A DNA stretch of 64,000 nt. Source: Leucobacter tardus (GTDB taxonomy: Bacteria > Actinomycetota > Actinomycetes > Actinomycetales > Microbacteriaceae). Position numbers and translations under genes: made by a program. The notes below the pieces were generated by a model, which worked only from the letters and a program-made list of their open reading frames with translations, searched no databases and was not told the origin of the DNA. Numbering within the stretch: the first letter of the stretch is position 1; the number at the start of each line of letters is the position of its first letter. Of this stretch, positions 34,380-45,009 are shown in pieces. The DNA is taken from NCBI RefSeq assembly GCF_017583045.1, contig NZ_JAGFBF010000005.1, positions 868,001-932,000 on the forward strand, given 5' to 3'.

Positions 34380-35141
34380 GTGTACGCCGCCGAACGCCAG
34401 CAGATGATCCTCGGATCCGCGCGCGCCGAGGGCCGCGTCGAAGTCGCAGCCCTGGCTGAGCGCCTGAGCGTCACCTCCGAGACGATCCGCCGCGACCTCA
34501 CGGCGCTCGAGCGACGCGGCCTCATCACCCGCATGCACGGCGGAGCAGTCCCCGTCGAGGCCCTCACCCACGAGCTCGGCATGGACGAGCGTGTCGGGCG
34601 GCGCGCCGCCGAGAAGCAGCGCATCGCCCAGCGCGCCCTCGAGGAGCTCCCCGAGGGCGGCACGCTGCTGCTCGACGCGGGAACCAGCACCCTCGCCATC
34701 GCCCAGGCGCTCCCTCCGCGTACGCCCTTCACGGTGGTCGCCAACAGTCCGGCGATCTGCGCGGTCCTCACGACGATGCCCGAGATCACGCTCATCCAGA
34801 TCGGGGGCAGGGTGCGCGCCACGACCGGAGCCGCCGTCGGCCGCTGGGCCTGCGAGGCACTCGACGAACTGACCGTGGACGTCGGATTCATCGGGACCAA
34901 CGGTTTCGACACGACCCGCGGCCTGACCACCCCGGACGAGGCCGAGGCCGCGACGAAACGCGCCATGGTGCGCGCCTGTTGCACGACCGTGGTCGTCGCC
35001 GACGCCAGCAAGGCAACCGCCACTCACCTGCACCGCTTCGCCGCACTCGACGACATCGACCTGTTGATCACCGACACCGGTCTCGATGCCGAAGTCGCCG
35101 AGACGCTGCGTACGGCCGGACCGAAAGTCGTCACCGTATGA
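34380..35141 (+). CDS. fruR: DeoR-family repressor of the fructose operon (FruR)
   Basis: 253 residues: HTH YAAERQQMILGSARAEGRVEVAALAERLSVTSETIRRDL followed by the sensor domain (LLLDAGTSTLAIAQAL; FIGTNGFDTTRGLTTPDE). In Actinobacteria such genes head fruR-fruK-fruA operons and respond to fructose 1-phosphate. GTG at 34380 gives the usual YAxERQQ start; GTG at 34374 would add two residues. Stop overlaps the fruK ATG (ATGA). The AT-rich 34331-34365 stretch (TTGTTTTGGC, TTGCTTATGTC) is the likely promoter/operator. Confidence 0.9.
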   Translation: MYAAERQQMILGSARAEGRVEVAALAERLSVTSETIRRDLTALERRGLITRMHGGAVPVEALTHELGMDERVGRRAAEKQRIAQRALEELPEGGTLLLDAGTSTLAIAQALPPRTPFTVVANSPAICAVLTTMPEITLIQIGGRVRATTGAAVGRWACEALDELTVDVGFIGTNGFDTTRGLTTPDEAEAATKRAMVRACCTTVVVADASKATATHLHRFAALDDIDLLITDTGLDAEVAETLRTAGPKVVTV

Positions 35142-36085
35142 TCACCGCACTCACCCCGAATCCGAGCGTCGACCGGGCGGTCACCGTGCGCGACCTGGAT
35201 CGCGGACAGGTGCTCCGCGCAACTTCCGCTCGCGTCGACCCCGGGGGCAAAGGCGTCAACGTCGGTCGTGCCATCGCCGCGATGGGCGGAGATCCGGTGG
35301 TCGTCGTGCCGTCAGGCGGACCCGAAGGGGCACTGTTCGAGGCGCTGCTCGCGCAGACCGACGTCACGGCGAGCGTCGTGCAGGTCTCCGGAAGCGTCCG
35401 CATGAACATCAGCGTGCTCGAACCCGATGGCACGACCACGAAGCTCAACGAGCCCGGACCCGACCTGGAGGACACGGACGTCGCGTCGCTCATGACGGCC
35501 ACGCTCGCCGGGGCGACGCCGGGCGCATGGGTCGCGGGCTGCGGCAGCCTTCCACCCGGCGCACCCATCGACCTCTACGCGCGGCTCGTGCGCGACGCGG
35601 TGAGTCGAGGCGCACTCGTCGCCATCGACTCCTCCGGCGCACCGATGCGCGCGGCCGTTGCCGCGAGACCGACACTCATCAAGCCGAACCGCGAAGAACT
35701 CGCCGAACTCACCGATCGGACGCTCGACACCCTCGGGGCGGTCATCGACACGGCTCAGGAGCTGGTGCGCTTGGGGATCGCCTACGTGGCCGTCAGTCTC
35801 GGCCGAGACGGGGCGGTGCTCGTCACGGAGTCAGCGGTCGCACATGCACGCGCCGTCGTCACCGACCCGGTATCGACGGTCGGCGCCGGCGACTGCATGC
35901 TCGCGGGCCTGCTCTCCGGTCTCGACCAGGGCCTCGATGCGGCCGACGCACTCGAGCAGGGCGTCCGGTGGGGTGCCGCCGCCGTTCGGCTCCCGGGAAC
36001 GGAAGTACCGACGCCAGGCGACCTCGACGGCATTCACGTCGAGTTCACGCGCACGCCCGACCGCCACACCCCCCTCGACGACTGA
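35138..36085 (+). CDS. fruK: 1-phosphofructokinase
   Basis: 315 residues, PfkB family. Substrate motif ARVDPGGKGVNVGRAI near residue 35, and catalytic TVGAGDCMLAGLLSG near residue 250 (GAGD with the base Asp). It converts fructose 1-phosphate, the FruA product, to fructose 1,6-bisphosphate. Lies between fruR and fruA with a 4-bp overlap to fruR. Confidence 0.94.
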   Translation: MITALTPNPSVDRAVTVRDLDRGQVLRATSARVDPGGKGVNVGRAIAAMGGDPVVVVPSGGPEGALFEALLAQTDVTASVVQVSGSVRMNISVLEPDGTTTKLNEPGPDLEDTDVASLMTATLAGATPGAWVAGCGSLPPGAPIDLYARLVRDAVSRGALVAIDSSGAPMRAAVAARPTLIKPNREELAELTDRTLDTLGAVIDTAQELVRLGIAYVAVSLGRDGAVLVTESAVAHARAVVTDPVSTVGAGDCMLAGLLSGLDQGLDAADALEQGVRWGAAAVRLPGTEVPTPGDLDGIHVEFTRTPDRHTPLDD

Positions 36086-36133
36086 ATCGGCTTCGCGCCG
36101 CGTCACGGATTTCACCCATCGAAAGGACCCGAT

Positions 36134-38212
<2,079 letters not shown>

Positions 38213-38287
38213 CACCCCGACCCGGCGAACGTTCGCACGTTCAACGCCCGGCCAGCTACGCTGGACCCACGCAACCAAGGAGACACC

Positions 38288-38557
38288 ATGGCAACTCGTT
38301 CCGTGACCATCGCTTCGTCCGTCGGCCTGCACGCCCGACCCGCTTCGCTGTTCGTCGAAGCCGTCGGCGACTCGGGGCTCGATGTCGAAATCGGCAGGCC
38401 GGGTGAGGCCGCGGTCGACGCCGGCAGCATCCTCGGCGTGATGGCGCTCGGCGCCAAGCACGGCGAAGAGGTCGTGCTGTCGGCCGAGGGCGACGACGCG
38501 GATGCCGTGCTCGATCGACTGGCGGAGCTGCTCGCCACGGATCTGGACGCGCAGTGA
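38288..38557 (+). CDS. ptsH: Phosphocarrier protein HPr
   Basis: 89 residues. Active-site His15 in GLHARPAS, and a Ser at position 47 (AGSILGVMAL) where the regulatory serine of Gram-positive HPr lies. Carries phosphate from EI to FruA EIIA. ATG follows AAGGAG. Its stop overlaps the ptsI GTG (GTGA). Confidence 0.95.
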   Translation: MATRSVTIASSVGLHARPASLFVEAVGDSGLDVEIGRPGEAAVDAGSILGVMALGAKHGEEVVLSAEGDDADAVLDRLAELLATDLDAQ

Positions 38558-40275
38558 GTTCGGCCGGCGACGACACCGGCGTTCCCGGCGGAGGGCAGAC
38601 CGCCGAGGAGCGACACGGCATCGGGGTGAGCCCGGGCTCTGCCTACGGACCCGTGGTGCAGGTGGCGTCGCCGGTCGGACCCCCGCGAGACGAACCGGCG
38701 GCAGCCGACCCCGCAGCCGCTGCGGAGCAGGCGATCGCCGGTTTCATGCAGGTCGCCGAGTCACTTGACGCGAAGGCCGCGCAAGCCGACGCATCGGCAC
38801 GCGACATCTTGAAGGCCACGGCGATGATCGCCCGCGATCGTTCGCTGCACCGCGCCGTTACGAAGCACCTTTCCGCCGGTCTCGGGCCGGCGAACGCCAT
38901 CGCGCAGTCCATCGACGAGTTCGCGGAGCAGTTCGCGGCGCTCGGCGGGTACTTCGCCGAACGGGTCACGGACCTGCGCGACGTCGGATCGCGTGCGATC
39001 GCCGCGGTGCTGGGCGAGCCGGCACCCGGTGTGCCCGACTTCACCGAACCGAGCATCGTCGTCGCCGAAGACCTCGCGCCGGCGGAGACGGCGACGCTCG
39101 ACCGGTCGCTCGTGCTCGGCATCATCACGCGTGCGGGCGGACTCACGAGCCACACGGCGATCCTCGCCGCGCAGATGGGCATTCCCGCCGTCGTGCAGCT
39201 CGCCGGGGCAACGGAGATTCCGACGGGGACCCCCGTCGCGCTCGACGGCGGGTCGGGTGCCGTGACGGTGAATCCCGACCCCGCGTTCGTCGAGGCGCAG
39301 CGCGAACGTCGCGCGCGTCTCGCGGAAGCCCTCGCCGATGTCACCGGACCCGGTGCGACGGCCGACGGGCACCACGTCGCGCTGCTCGCCAACATCGGCG
39401 GCGTGCACGACGCCGAACTCGCCGGAGCCGAAGACCTCGAGGGCGTCGGCCTGTTCCGCACCGAGTTCGTCTTCCTGTCGGCGGATCAGGAGCCGACGGT
39501 CGAGGAGCAGACCGAGATCTACCGGCAGGTCTTCGCGCCCTTCGGCGACCGCCGTGTCGTCGTGCGCACGCTCGACGCCGGTGCCGATAAGCCGCTGGCG
39601 TTCGCGGACCTGGGAGCCGAGGACAACCCGGCGCTCGGCCGACGCGGACTGCGTCTCTCTCAGGCGCGACCCGAGATCCTCGCGACGCAGCTCGAAGCCC
39701 TCGCCGCCGCGGCCGAGGCGACCGGAGCCGATGTTCGCGTGATGGCACCCATGGTCGCCACCGCAGCGGAGGCGCGCTGGTTCGCCGAACAGGTGCGCGC
39801 GAACGGCCTGCCATCATCCGGCGTCATGATCGAGGTTCCCGGAGCGGCGCTGCGCGCTGCACAGGTGCTCGCATCCGTCGATTTCGGCAGCCTCGGAACG
39901 AACGACCTCGCGCAGTACACGATGGCGGCCGACCGTATGGAGGGCGAGCTGTCGGAGCTGCTCGACCCCTGGCAGCCCGCGGTGCTCGACGTCATCGCGG
40001 CGGCCGCGACCGGAGCTCGCGAGGCGGGCAAGCCGCTCGGCGTCTGCGGCGAGTCCGCGGGCGACCCGTTCCTGGCGCTGGTGCTGGTCGGATTGGGCGT
40101 GACGAGTCTCTCGATGGCGACCGGTAAGGTCCGGGCGGTGCGCCTCGCGCTCCGCAGCCATACCCTGGAGCAGTGCGAGGTCCTGGCGAAGGAAGCGCTG
40201 GCGGCGGAGTCCCCCGAAGACGCGCGCCAGGCTGTGCGCGCCGCGGCTGCTCCCGAGGTCGCCGAACTGCTCTGA
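38554..40275 (+). CDS. ptsI: Phosphoenolpyruvate-protein phosphotransferase (enzyme I)
   Basis: 573 residues. Phospho-His200 in GGLTSHTAIL, PEP-binding GLFRTEFVFL and TLDAGADKPLAF, and the C-terminal catalytic Cys in LGVCGESAGD. It starts the phosphate relay by taking phosphate from PEP. GTG start overlaps ptsH. An extra 20-residue flexible N-terminus precedes the usual GIGVSPGSAYGP start, so a later start cannot be excluded. Confidence 0.95.
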   Translation: MSSAGDDTGVPGGGQTAEERHGIGVSPGSAYGPVVQVASPVGPPRDEPAAADPAAAAEQAIAGFMQVAESLDAKAAQADASARDILKATAMIARDRSLHRAVTKHLSAGLGPANAIAQSIDEFAEQFAALGGYFAERVTDLRDVGSRAIAAVLGEPAPGVPDFTEPSIVVAEDLAPAETATLDRSLVLGIITRAGGLTSHTAILAAQMGIPAVVQLAGATEIPTGTPVALDGGSGAVTVNPDPAFVEAQRERRARLAEALADVTGPGATADGHHVALLANIGGVHDAELAGAEDLEGVGLFRTEFVFLSADQEPTVEEQTEIYRQVFAPFGDRRVVVRTLDAGADKPLAFADLGAEDNPALGRRGLRLSQARPEILATQLEALAAAAEATGADVRVMAPMVATAAEARWFAEQVRANGLPSSGVMIEVPGAALRAAQVLASVDFGSLGTNDLAQYTMAADRMEGELSELLDPWQPAVLDVIAAAATGAREAGKPLGVCGESAGDPFLALVLVGLGVTSLSMATGKVRAVRLALRSHTLEQCEVLAKEALAAESPEDARQAVRAAAAPEVAELL

Positions 40276-40299
40276 GGCACCCGGTCACGAGCAGCTCGA

Positions 40300-41349
40300 T
40301 CAGGATGCATCGAGAGCGCGCTGCTCGCCGATCAGATTCCGCTGGAGCAGCGCACGCAAGCGCTCGCCCGAGTAGCCGGCGCGACGCAGTGCCCGGAGCT
40401 TCGCGATGGCTGCTTCCGCGGTGAGGTCGGCACCGCCGATCACCCCGATCTCGTGCAGCGCGGCGCCGACCGCGTACCTGGGCAGATCGACTGCGCCATC
40501 CTCGCAGCGGGTGACGGCGAGGATCGGCGTGCCGCGCTCGGCAGCATCGCGGAGCACCGCGAGCGTTTCGGAAGTGGCGAACGGCGCGGTGCCCGCCCCG
40601 TAGCACTCGAGCACCAGACCGTCGGGGAATGCCTCGAGCGCCGCCCGCATCAGGGTGCTCGGCAGCCCCGGGACGGCGGTGAGCATGCCGACCTGTGGCC
40701 CCGGTGCGCCGGCCGCGCCGGCGATCGCGGCCCGCGTCTCGGCCGGCAGCGCAGCCGACGCCGATTCGAGCGGCCGTCGAGCCGCGAATGCGTCATCGCG
40801 TTCACTCGAGCGCTTCACCGCACGCACTGCGGGGAGCACCCTGCCGCCGAAGGCGATGCTGACTCCGGACCCGACACGGTCGAGCGCCGCGTCGCACGCA
40901 TCCATGAAGTTGCGCTCGGCATCCGTGCCGTCGACGCCGAGCGGACGCTGTGCTCCGGTGAACACGATCGAAATCGTCAGGTCGGCGAGCGCGAAGGCAG
41001 TCTGGGCCGCGCTGTGAGCGAGCGTGTCCGTACCGTGCACGACGACCGCGCCGTCGAACGGGCGCTCCTGCTGCTCGGCCTCGCGGCATCGATCACGAAT
41101 GAGATCCGCGATCTCGAGTGCTGTTCCGTGGTCGGCGGCGGCACTGTCGATGATGCGATCCGGCATGGCGAGCGCCCACGCGAACGGAGCACCTCGCCGC
41201 AGGCTCGCAGCACGCATGAGCGCGGTGAGCTCAGACTCGAGGTCCTCGCCGACCACGAGACCCGCGTCCGAGGACCGCATGCCGAAGGTTCCACCGCAGT
41301 ACACGAGGAGGAGACGAGGCTCCCCTCGACCGGACTGGATCTCGGGCAA
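40300..41349 (-). CDS. L-asparaginase (type I/II fold)
   Basis: 349 residues. The N-terminal nucleophile region reads VYCGGTFGM where most have TGGTI, so Thr21 is the candidate nucleophile; the second Thr-Asp pair is in VVHGTDTLA and the catalytic Lys in RAVKRSSERDDAF. It should hydrolyse asparagine to aspartate and ammonia. Start is TTG at 41349 with GGGAGAA just before it; no ATG/GTG nearby fits. Convergent with ptsI, divergent from a GntR gene that may control it. Confidence 0.85.
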   Translation of the reverse strand: MPEIQSGRGEPRLLLVYCGGTFGMRSSDAGLVVGEDLESELTALMRAASLRRGAPFAWALAMPDRIIDSAAADHGTALEIADLIRDRCREAEQQERPFDGAVVVHGTDTLAHSAAQTAFALADLTISIVFTGAQRPLGVDGTDAERNFMDACDAALDRVGSGVSIAFGGRVLPAVRAVKRSSERDDAFAARRPLESASAALPAETRAAIAGAAGAPGPQVGMLTAVPGLPSTLMRAALEAFPDGLVLECYGAGTAPFATSETLAVLRDAAERGTPILAVTRCEDGAVDLPRYAVGAALHEIGVIGGADLTAEAAIAKLRALRRAGYSGERLRALLQRNLIGEQRALDAS

Positions 41350-41512
41350 CGGTTCTCCCAGCGTCTCCGGCGCACCCCCGACGGATCTGTCCGGCTGTCT
41401 GACAGGTTACCGGATTCGATGCAAATCTCAATAGTCTGTTCTCGGAGACTCTGCGCGCGACCCGCGTCGAACCCCTCCCGCGCCACCGCAACGCACCCGA
41501 GAAAGGCCTCAG

Positions 41513-42178
41513 ATGCACTCCCCCGTACACCGCGTGAGCGCGACCGAGGCGGCATTCCGCGCGATTCGCGATCTCATCGATGATGAATCGACGACACTGG
41601 GCGACCGTCTTCCTGGGGAGATCAGTCTCGCCAAACAGTTCGCGGTCAGTCGTTCCGTGATCCGAGAAGCGCTGCACGCGTGCTCCACACTCGGTCTCAC
41701 CGAGACCCGGAGCGGTAGCGGCACCTTCGTGGTGTCGAAGACGCCGACCGGCGCGGCGGAGTTCGGCGGCTACGACCCCGACGATCTCATGGAAGCCCGA
41801 ATCCACATCGAAGTGCCGACCGCGGGCCACGCGGCCGAGCGCCGCACGTCCGAAGAAGTGGATCGCATGCGCAAGCTCCTCGCGCGCATGCGCAGCACGA
41901 CCGCGATCCACGAGTGGGTGCGGCTGGATCACGACTTCCACACCCTGGTCGCCGAAGCGAGCCGGAACTCGGTGCTGATGAGCATCAGCGCCTCGATGCG
42001 CCGTGCCCTCGACCCCCAGTCCGAGTTCCTGAACATCACCCAGGCTCGCCAGCACGACTCCGACGCCGAGCACGCCGACATCCTCGCCGCGATCGAGGCC
42101 GGGGACCGCGACCGGGCGGAGCGCGCCGCGAGACGCCACATCGACGGTGTCGCGGCGGCGGTGCGCGCCTCTCGCTAA
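41513..42178 (+). CDS. GntR-family (FadR/FCD) transcriptional regulator
   Basis: 221 residues: winged helix at 10-75 (DRLPGEISLAKQFAVSRSVIREALHAC; RSGSGTFV) and an FCD effector domain (90-215) with the metal-binding His/Asp set (DHDFHTLVAEAS; HADILAAIEAGD...ARRHID). Such proteins sense carboxylic acids. The 163-bp gap to the asparaginase gene makes asparaginase the first candidate target (AATAGTCT at 41428-41435 could be part of a promoter). Confidence 0.85.
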   Translation: MHSPVHRVSATEAAFRAIRDLIDDESTTLGDRLPGEISLAKQFAVSRSVIREALHACSTLGLTETRSGSGTFVVSKTPTGAAEFGGYDPDDLMEARIHIEVPTAGHAAERRTSEEVDRMRKLLARMRSTTAIHEWVRLDHDFHTLVAEASRNSVLMSISASMRRALDPQSEFLNITQARQHDSDAEHADILAAIEAGDRDRAERAARRHIDGVAAAVRASR

Positions 42179-42193
42179 GATCTCACGGGCGGT

Positions 42194-42688
42194 TCAGGGT
42201 GTGAGCCGGGAGGGGCGCGCTTCCCAGGATCGCGCGAGACGCTCCAGCTTGGCGCGTCTCCAGCGCCACATCACTGCGAACACGGGCCAGCACAACGGCG
42301 CGAAGGCACCCGAGATCGTGAGTTCGTCGCGCCAGATCGCCCCTCTCGCCGTGACCGGCAGGATCGTGATGCGGTGGTGCCACCCGGCGAGCAGTGCCAG
42401 CGGCCCCGTCAGAGGCCTGCCGACGTCGTGCATGGTGCGCCCGCCCGCGGTACCGTCCTCACCCGCGGAGTCCTCGATCACGATACGCTGCGAACCGAGC
42501 GGCACGACGCCCCAGAGTCGCAACCGCACGCGGATGCGGTCCCCCGTGGTGAACCGTTCGGGGAAGCGCAACTCCGGGCTCATCACGAGCAACGGCGCAT
42601 AGAGTCCGGCGGCCACCGCAGGCGAGTGGACCGCCTCCCACGCGGTGTTCGCGGAGCACGCGACCGCGAACTGCGTTCGGATACGCAC
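42194..42688 (-). CDS. SRPBCC-like hypothetical protein
   Basis: 164 residues. RIRTQFAVACSANTAWEAVHSPAVAAGLYAPLL at the start and the alternating strand pattern later (HRITILPVTARGAIWRDELTISG, then a Trp/Arg-rich tail) suggest the START-like fold seen in polyketide-cyclase-type proteins. GTG at 42688 is used, 4 bp after the small TM gene, so co-transcription is likely. Function unknown. Confidence 0.6.
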   Translation of the reverse strand: MRIRTQFAVACSANTAWEAVHSPAVAAGLYAPLLVMSPELRFPERFTTGDRIRVRLRLWGVVPLGSQRIVIEDSAGEDGTAGGRTMHDVGRPLTGPLALLAGWHHRITILPVTARGAIWRDELTISGAFAPLCWPVFAVMWRWRRAKLERLARSWEARPSRLTP

Positions 42689-42692
42689 CGGT

Positions 42693-42953
42693 CTACGCGT
42701 TCCGGTCGCTCCTGCGGCGGCCGAAGATCCGTCCGCCGAAGCGCTGCAGCGCGAGAATCGTGCCTGCCAGGCCGCCGATGGCGAGCGCGAGGCCGGCGAT
42801 CATGCGCAGCAAAGCGCCGGCGAAGCGCAGCGCGACGAGGGCGACGCCGAGGGTCGCGACGGTGAGGACGCCGAGCGCGAGCACCTTTCGCCAATCCTGC
42901 GCGATCGACGAGAGCGGTCCCGACTTCGGGGTGAGTTCAGATGATGTGCTCAT
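42693..42953 (-). CDS. Small two-TM membrane protein
   Basis: 86 residues with two hydrophobic helices at about 27-45 (LALGVLTVATLGVALVAL) and 47-70 (GALLRMIAGLALAIGGLAG), an acidic/polar N-terminus and an Arg-rich C-terminus (GRRRSDRN). Not recognised. Probably a short membrane accessory; co-oriented with the SRPBCC-like gene. Confidence 0.65.
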   Translation of the reverse strand: MSTSSELTPKSGPLSSIAQDWRKVLALGVLTVATLGVALVALRFAGALLRMIAGLALAIGGLAGTILALQRFGGRIFGRRRSDRNA

Positions 42954-42989
42954 GCAACGACACTACCCGGAGCGTCCCGGAAGTTGCGA

Positions 42990-44111
42990 TCAGTCAGCAT
43001 TCGGCCAGGCGTCGCGATCCAGTTTTCTCCGCTCCCATTCCCGTTTACTGAACGTCGCCGCGCGAATCTGCTCATTGCTGTCGAAATTGGATCCCAGCGC
43101 GCCCGCCATCGCGCCGAGCGATGCCGACAACCAGGACAGCCAGGCGTAGTCCGCCAGGCTCACCGTGCGTCCGATCTCCGCCTCGAGGTAGCTCGCATCG
43201 ATCACCGCGAGACTGACGCAGAACAGCACTGTCGCGACGAGCAGATACATCAGCACGACACTGGTAGTGACCATGATGATCGTCGTGATGTTGTCCAGTC
43301 CGCTCCGCCAGGGATGCATCCGTGCCGAAGCCCGATTCCAGAGACCGTTCCGGTAGATGAGCCACGAACTGAGCGCACACATGACGACCGCACCGATCAT
43401 GAGATGACGCGTCGGGCTGAGGGCCTCAGAGAGATTCCAGATCGAGCCGTAGGAGATGCCGAATGCGCCGGTGGCGACCGCGGCAGTGACCGCGGCGGAC
43501 ATCGCGGGAAGCATACTTCCAGGTCGATTGCTGCGGACCATTCCCGACAGCAACCTCATCTGACTTCCCGCGCCGGTGAGAATCACATCGACCGTGTCAT
43601 TCCGAGTGCGCGTGTTCACCTGCTTGGCGCCACGCACCCGCACGGTCGAACGGACCTGCTCCCCGAGATCGATTCGGTCGAGACCGCCCACCATCGTCTC
43701 GATCACGGCGAGCAGCACGCCTCGGGTCTTCCTCCGGAGCCCCAGTGCTCCGAGTGAGGTGAGCGACACCAGTGCGGCCGCCTGAGCATCGCTGACCTCG
43801 CACAGCAACGGCTTCCGTCGTTGGTAACGCGGCAGCTCGGTGAGGTAGACGATGTAGTCCCCTTCGTGGCGCTCGCGGAGTTCCGCAGCGCGGTCCATGA
43901 GCGCGATGTCACCATCGGCGGTGAGGGGAAGCGTCTCGTCGCTGACGTCGATACTCCAGTTGGTTGCGGCGTCGATGTGCTGTTCGAGATCATGCCGCAG
44001 GTCGTTGGCGATCGCCAAAGCGGTACGTCGCGACAGGCCGGGATCGACCATGAGGCCGACCGACGCCGACGGCGCGCTCACCTCGTCCCTCCGAAGCGCA
44101 TCACGAGACAT
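42990..44111 (-). CDS. Uncharacterised membrane protein with N-terminal soluble domain
   Basis: 373 residues. Residues 1-190 are soluble and conserved-looking (ADGDIALMDRAAELRERHEGDYIVYLTELPRYQRRKPL), and 190-330 hold about four TM segments (MLPAMSAAVTAAVATGAFGISYG; MIGAVVMCALSSWLIY; ITTIIMVTTSVVLMYLLVATVLFCVSL; YAWLSWLSASLGAMAGAL). Similar proteins occur in other Actinobacteria without a function. It overlaps the DUF1264 gene by 11 bp; ATG 44111 preferred over GTG 44126. Confidence 0.7.
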   Translation of the reverse strand: MSRDALRRDEVSAPSASVGLMVDPGLSRRTALAIANDLRHDLEQHIDAATNWSIDVSDETLPLTADGDIALMDRAAELRERHEGDYIVYLTELPRYQRRKPLLCEVSDAQAAALVSLTSLGALGLRRKTRGVLLAVIETMVGGLDRIDLGEQVRSTVRVRGAKQVNTRTRNDTVDVILTGAGSQMRLLSGMVRSNRPGSMLPAMSAAVTAAVATGAFGISYGSIWNLSEALSPTRHLMIGAVVMCALSSWLIYRNGLWNRASARMHPWRSGLDNITTIIMVTTSVVLMYLLVATVLFCVSLAVIDASYLEAEIGRTVSLADYAWLSWLSASLGAMAGALGSNFDSNEQIRAATFSKREWERRKLDRDAWPNAD

Positions 44112-44850
44112 CGACCTCGCGCGCACCGACCTGCACCACCCGACCGCTCTCCCAGGAGTTCGCCCCAGGGACCACCTCGGGTGCGGATATACGGCGACGC
44201 CGTCTCCGATTCTTCTCCGTCGACACCCCGATGCGACGATCGCGCGCCGCGATCAACTCGTCGCGCGCTTGCCCATCGGCGGTGAACCCCATCATGAGCT
44301 TCGGGAGACCGTACGGGAAGTCGTCACGGTCGACCTCCCACGTATGGAAGGTTTTGCCGTAGGTGCTCACCAGGTCGCGGAAGTATGCGCGTTCGGCGAC
44401 TCCGGGCACGCCTGGGGCGGTGAGCAACCCCGATGTGACCTCGTAGTCGTGACTGTGCCAGAGCCGATGCTCTTCGGTGGGCAGCGTGCGGAACCGCTCC
44501 GCACTGATGATGTATTCGATACCGATCAAGCGCGCCCCCGGGCCATTCCGGTCGAAGATGACGCACTGATGAAAGTCGTGCTCGAGGTGCGTGCAGAAGT
44601 GCGCCGCCTCCACCTGACGTCCGGTCTCATCGGCATACATGTGAATACCGTCGAGATAGGTGCTCATCGCCTCGACCGGAAACTTGCGCTGCAGGACCTT
44701 CGACGCCAGATCGAGCACGCGGTGGCGCCACGGGTGTCCGGCGCTTGCGCGCACCAGAGTCGCGAGAGTCCTTCCGGCCACTGCCGCGGCTCCCACCGCG
44801 GCTCCCAGTGCGAAGGCCGTGCCGATCGTCGTCGTCCGCTGCGGTGTCAT
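44101..44850 (-). CDS. DUF1264 (oil-body-associated protein-like) family protein
   Basis: 249 residues. After a hydrophobic N-terminal segment (GTAFALGAAVGAAAVAGRTL, possible anchor) the DUF1264 core is clear: VEAAHFCTHLEHDFHQCVIFD, LIGIEYIISAERFRTLPTEEHRLWHSHDYEVTSGLL, FRDLVSTYGKTFHTWEVDR. The family is best known from plant lipid droplets and is poorly described in bacteria; many conserved His/Asp residues could bind metal. Coupled to the membrane protein downstream. Confidence 0.82.
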   Translation of the reverse strand: MTPQRTTTIGTAFALGAAVGAAAVAGRTLATLVRASAGHPWRHRVLDLASKVLQRKFPVEAMSTYLDGIHMYADETGRQVEAAHFCTHLEHDFHQCVIFDRNGPGARLIGIEYIISAERFRTLPTEEHRLWHSHDYEVTSGLLTAPGVPGVAERAYFRDLVSTYGKTFHTWEVDRDDFPYGLPKLMMGFTADGQARDELIAARDRRIGVSTEKNRRRRRRISAPEVVPGANSWESGRVVQVGAREVDVS

Positions 44851-44925
44851 GCGGCCAACCTCGGGTCGGTGCCGACATCACGAAACCCCCCTGCATCTTC
44901 ACCGCCAGGGATCGCTCGCGCACCG

Positions 44926-44931
44926 TATACT
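44926..44931 (+). promoter_or_regulatory. Probable -10 of the receiver-deacetylase operon
   Basis: TATACT is the best -10 match in the 159-bp divergent gap (44851-45009). No clear -35 is seen. AGGAGG at 44996-45001 is the ribosome-binding site of the first gene. Confidence 0.45.
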
Positions 44932-45009
44932 TCACATGAATGGGCTGGGGGAAGCCTATGAGGCTCGTCCACTCGTCTATCCGAGCGGACTGCAAGGAGG
45001 ACGCCACAG

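Noticed and set aside
38213-38287. Rho-independent terminator between fruA and ptsH
   Set aside because: CGAACGTTCG is palindromic but there is no GC stem plus T-run; ptsH may be co-transcribed or have its own promoter.
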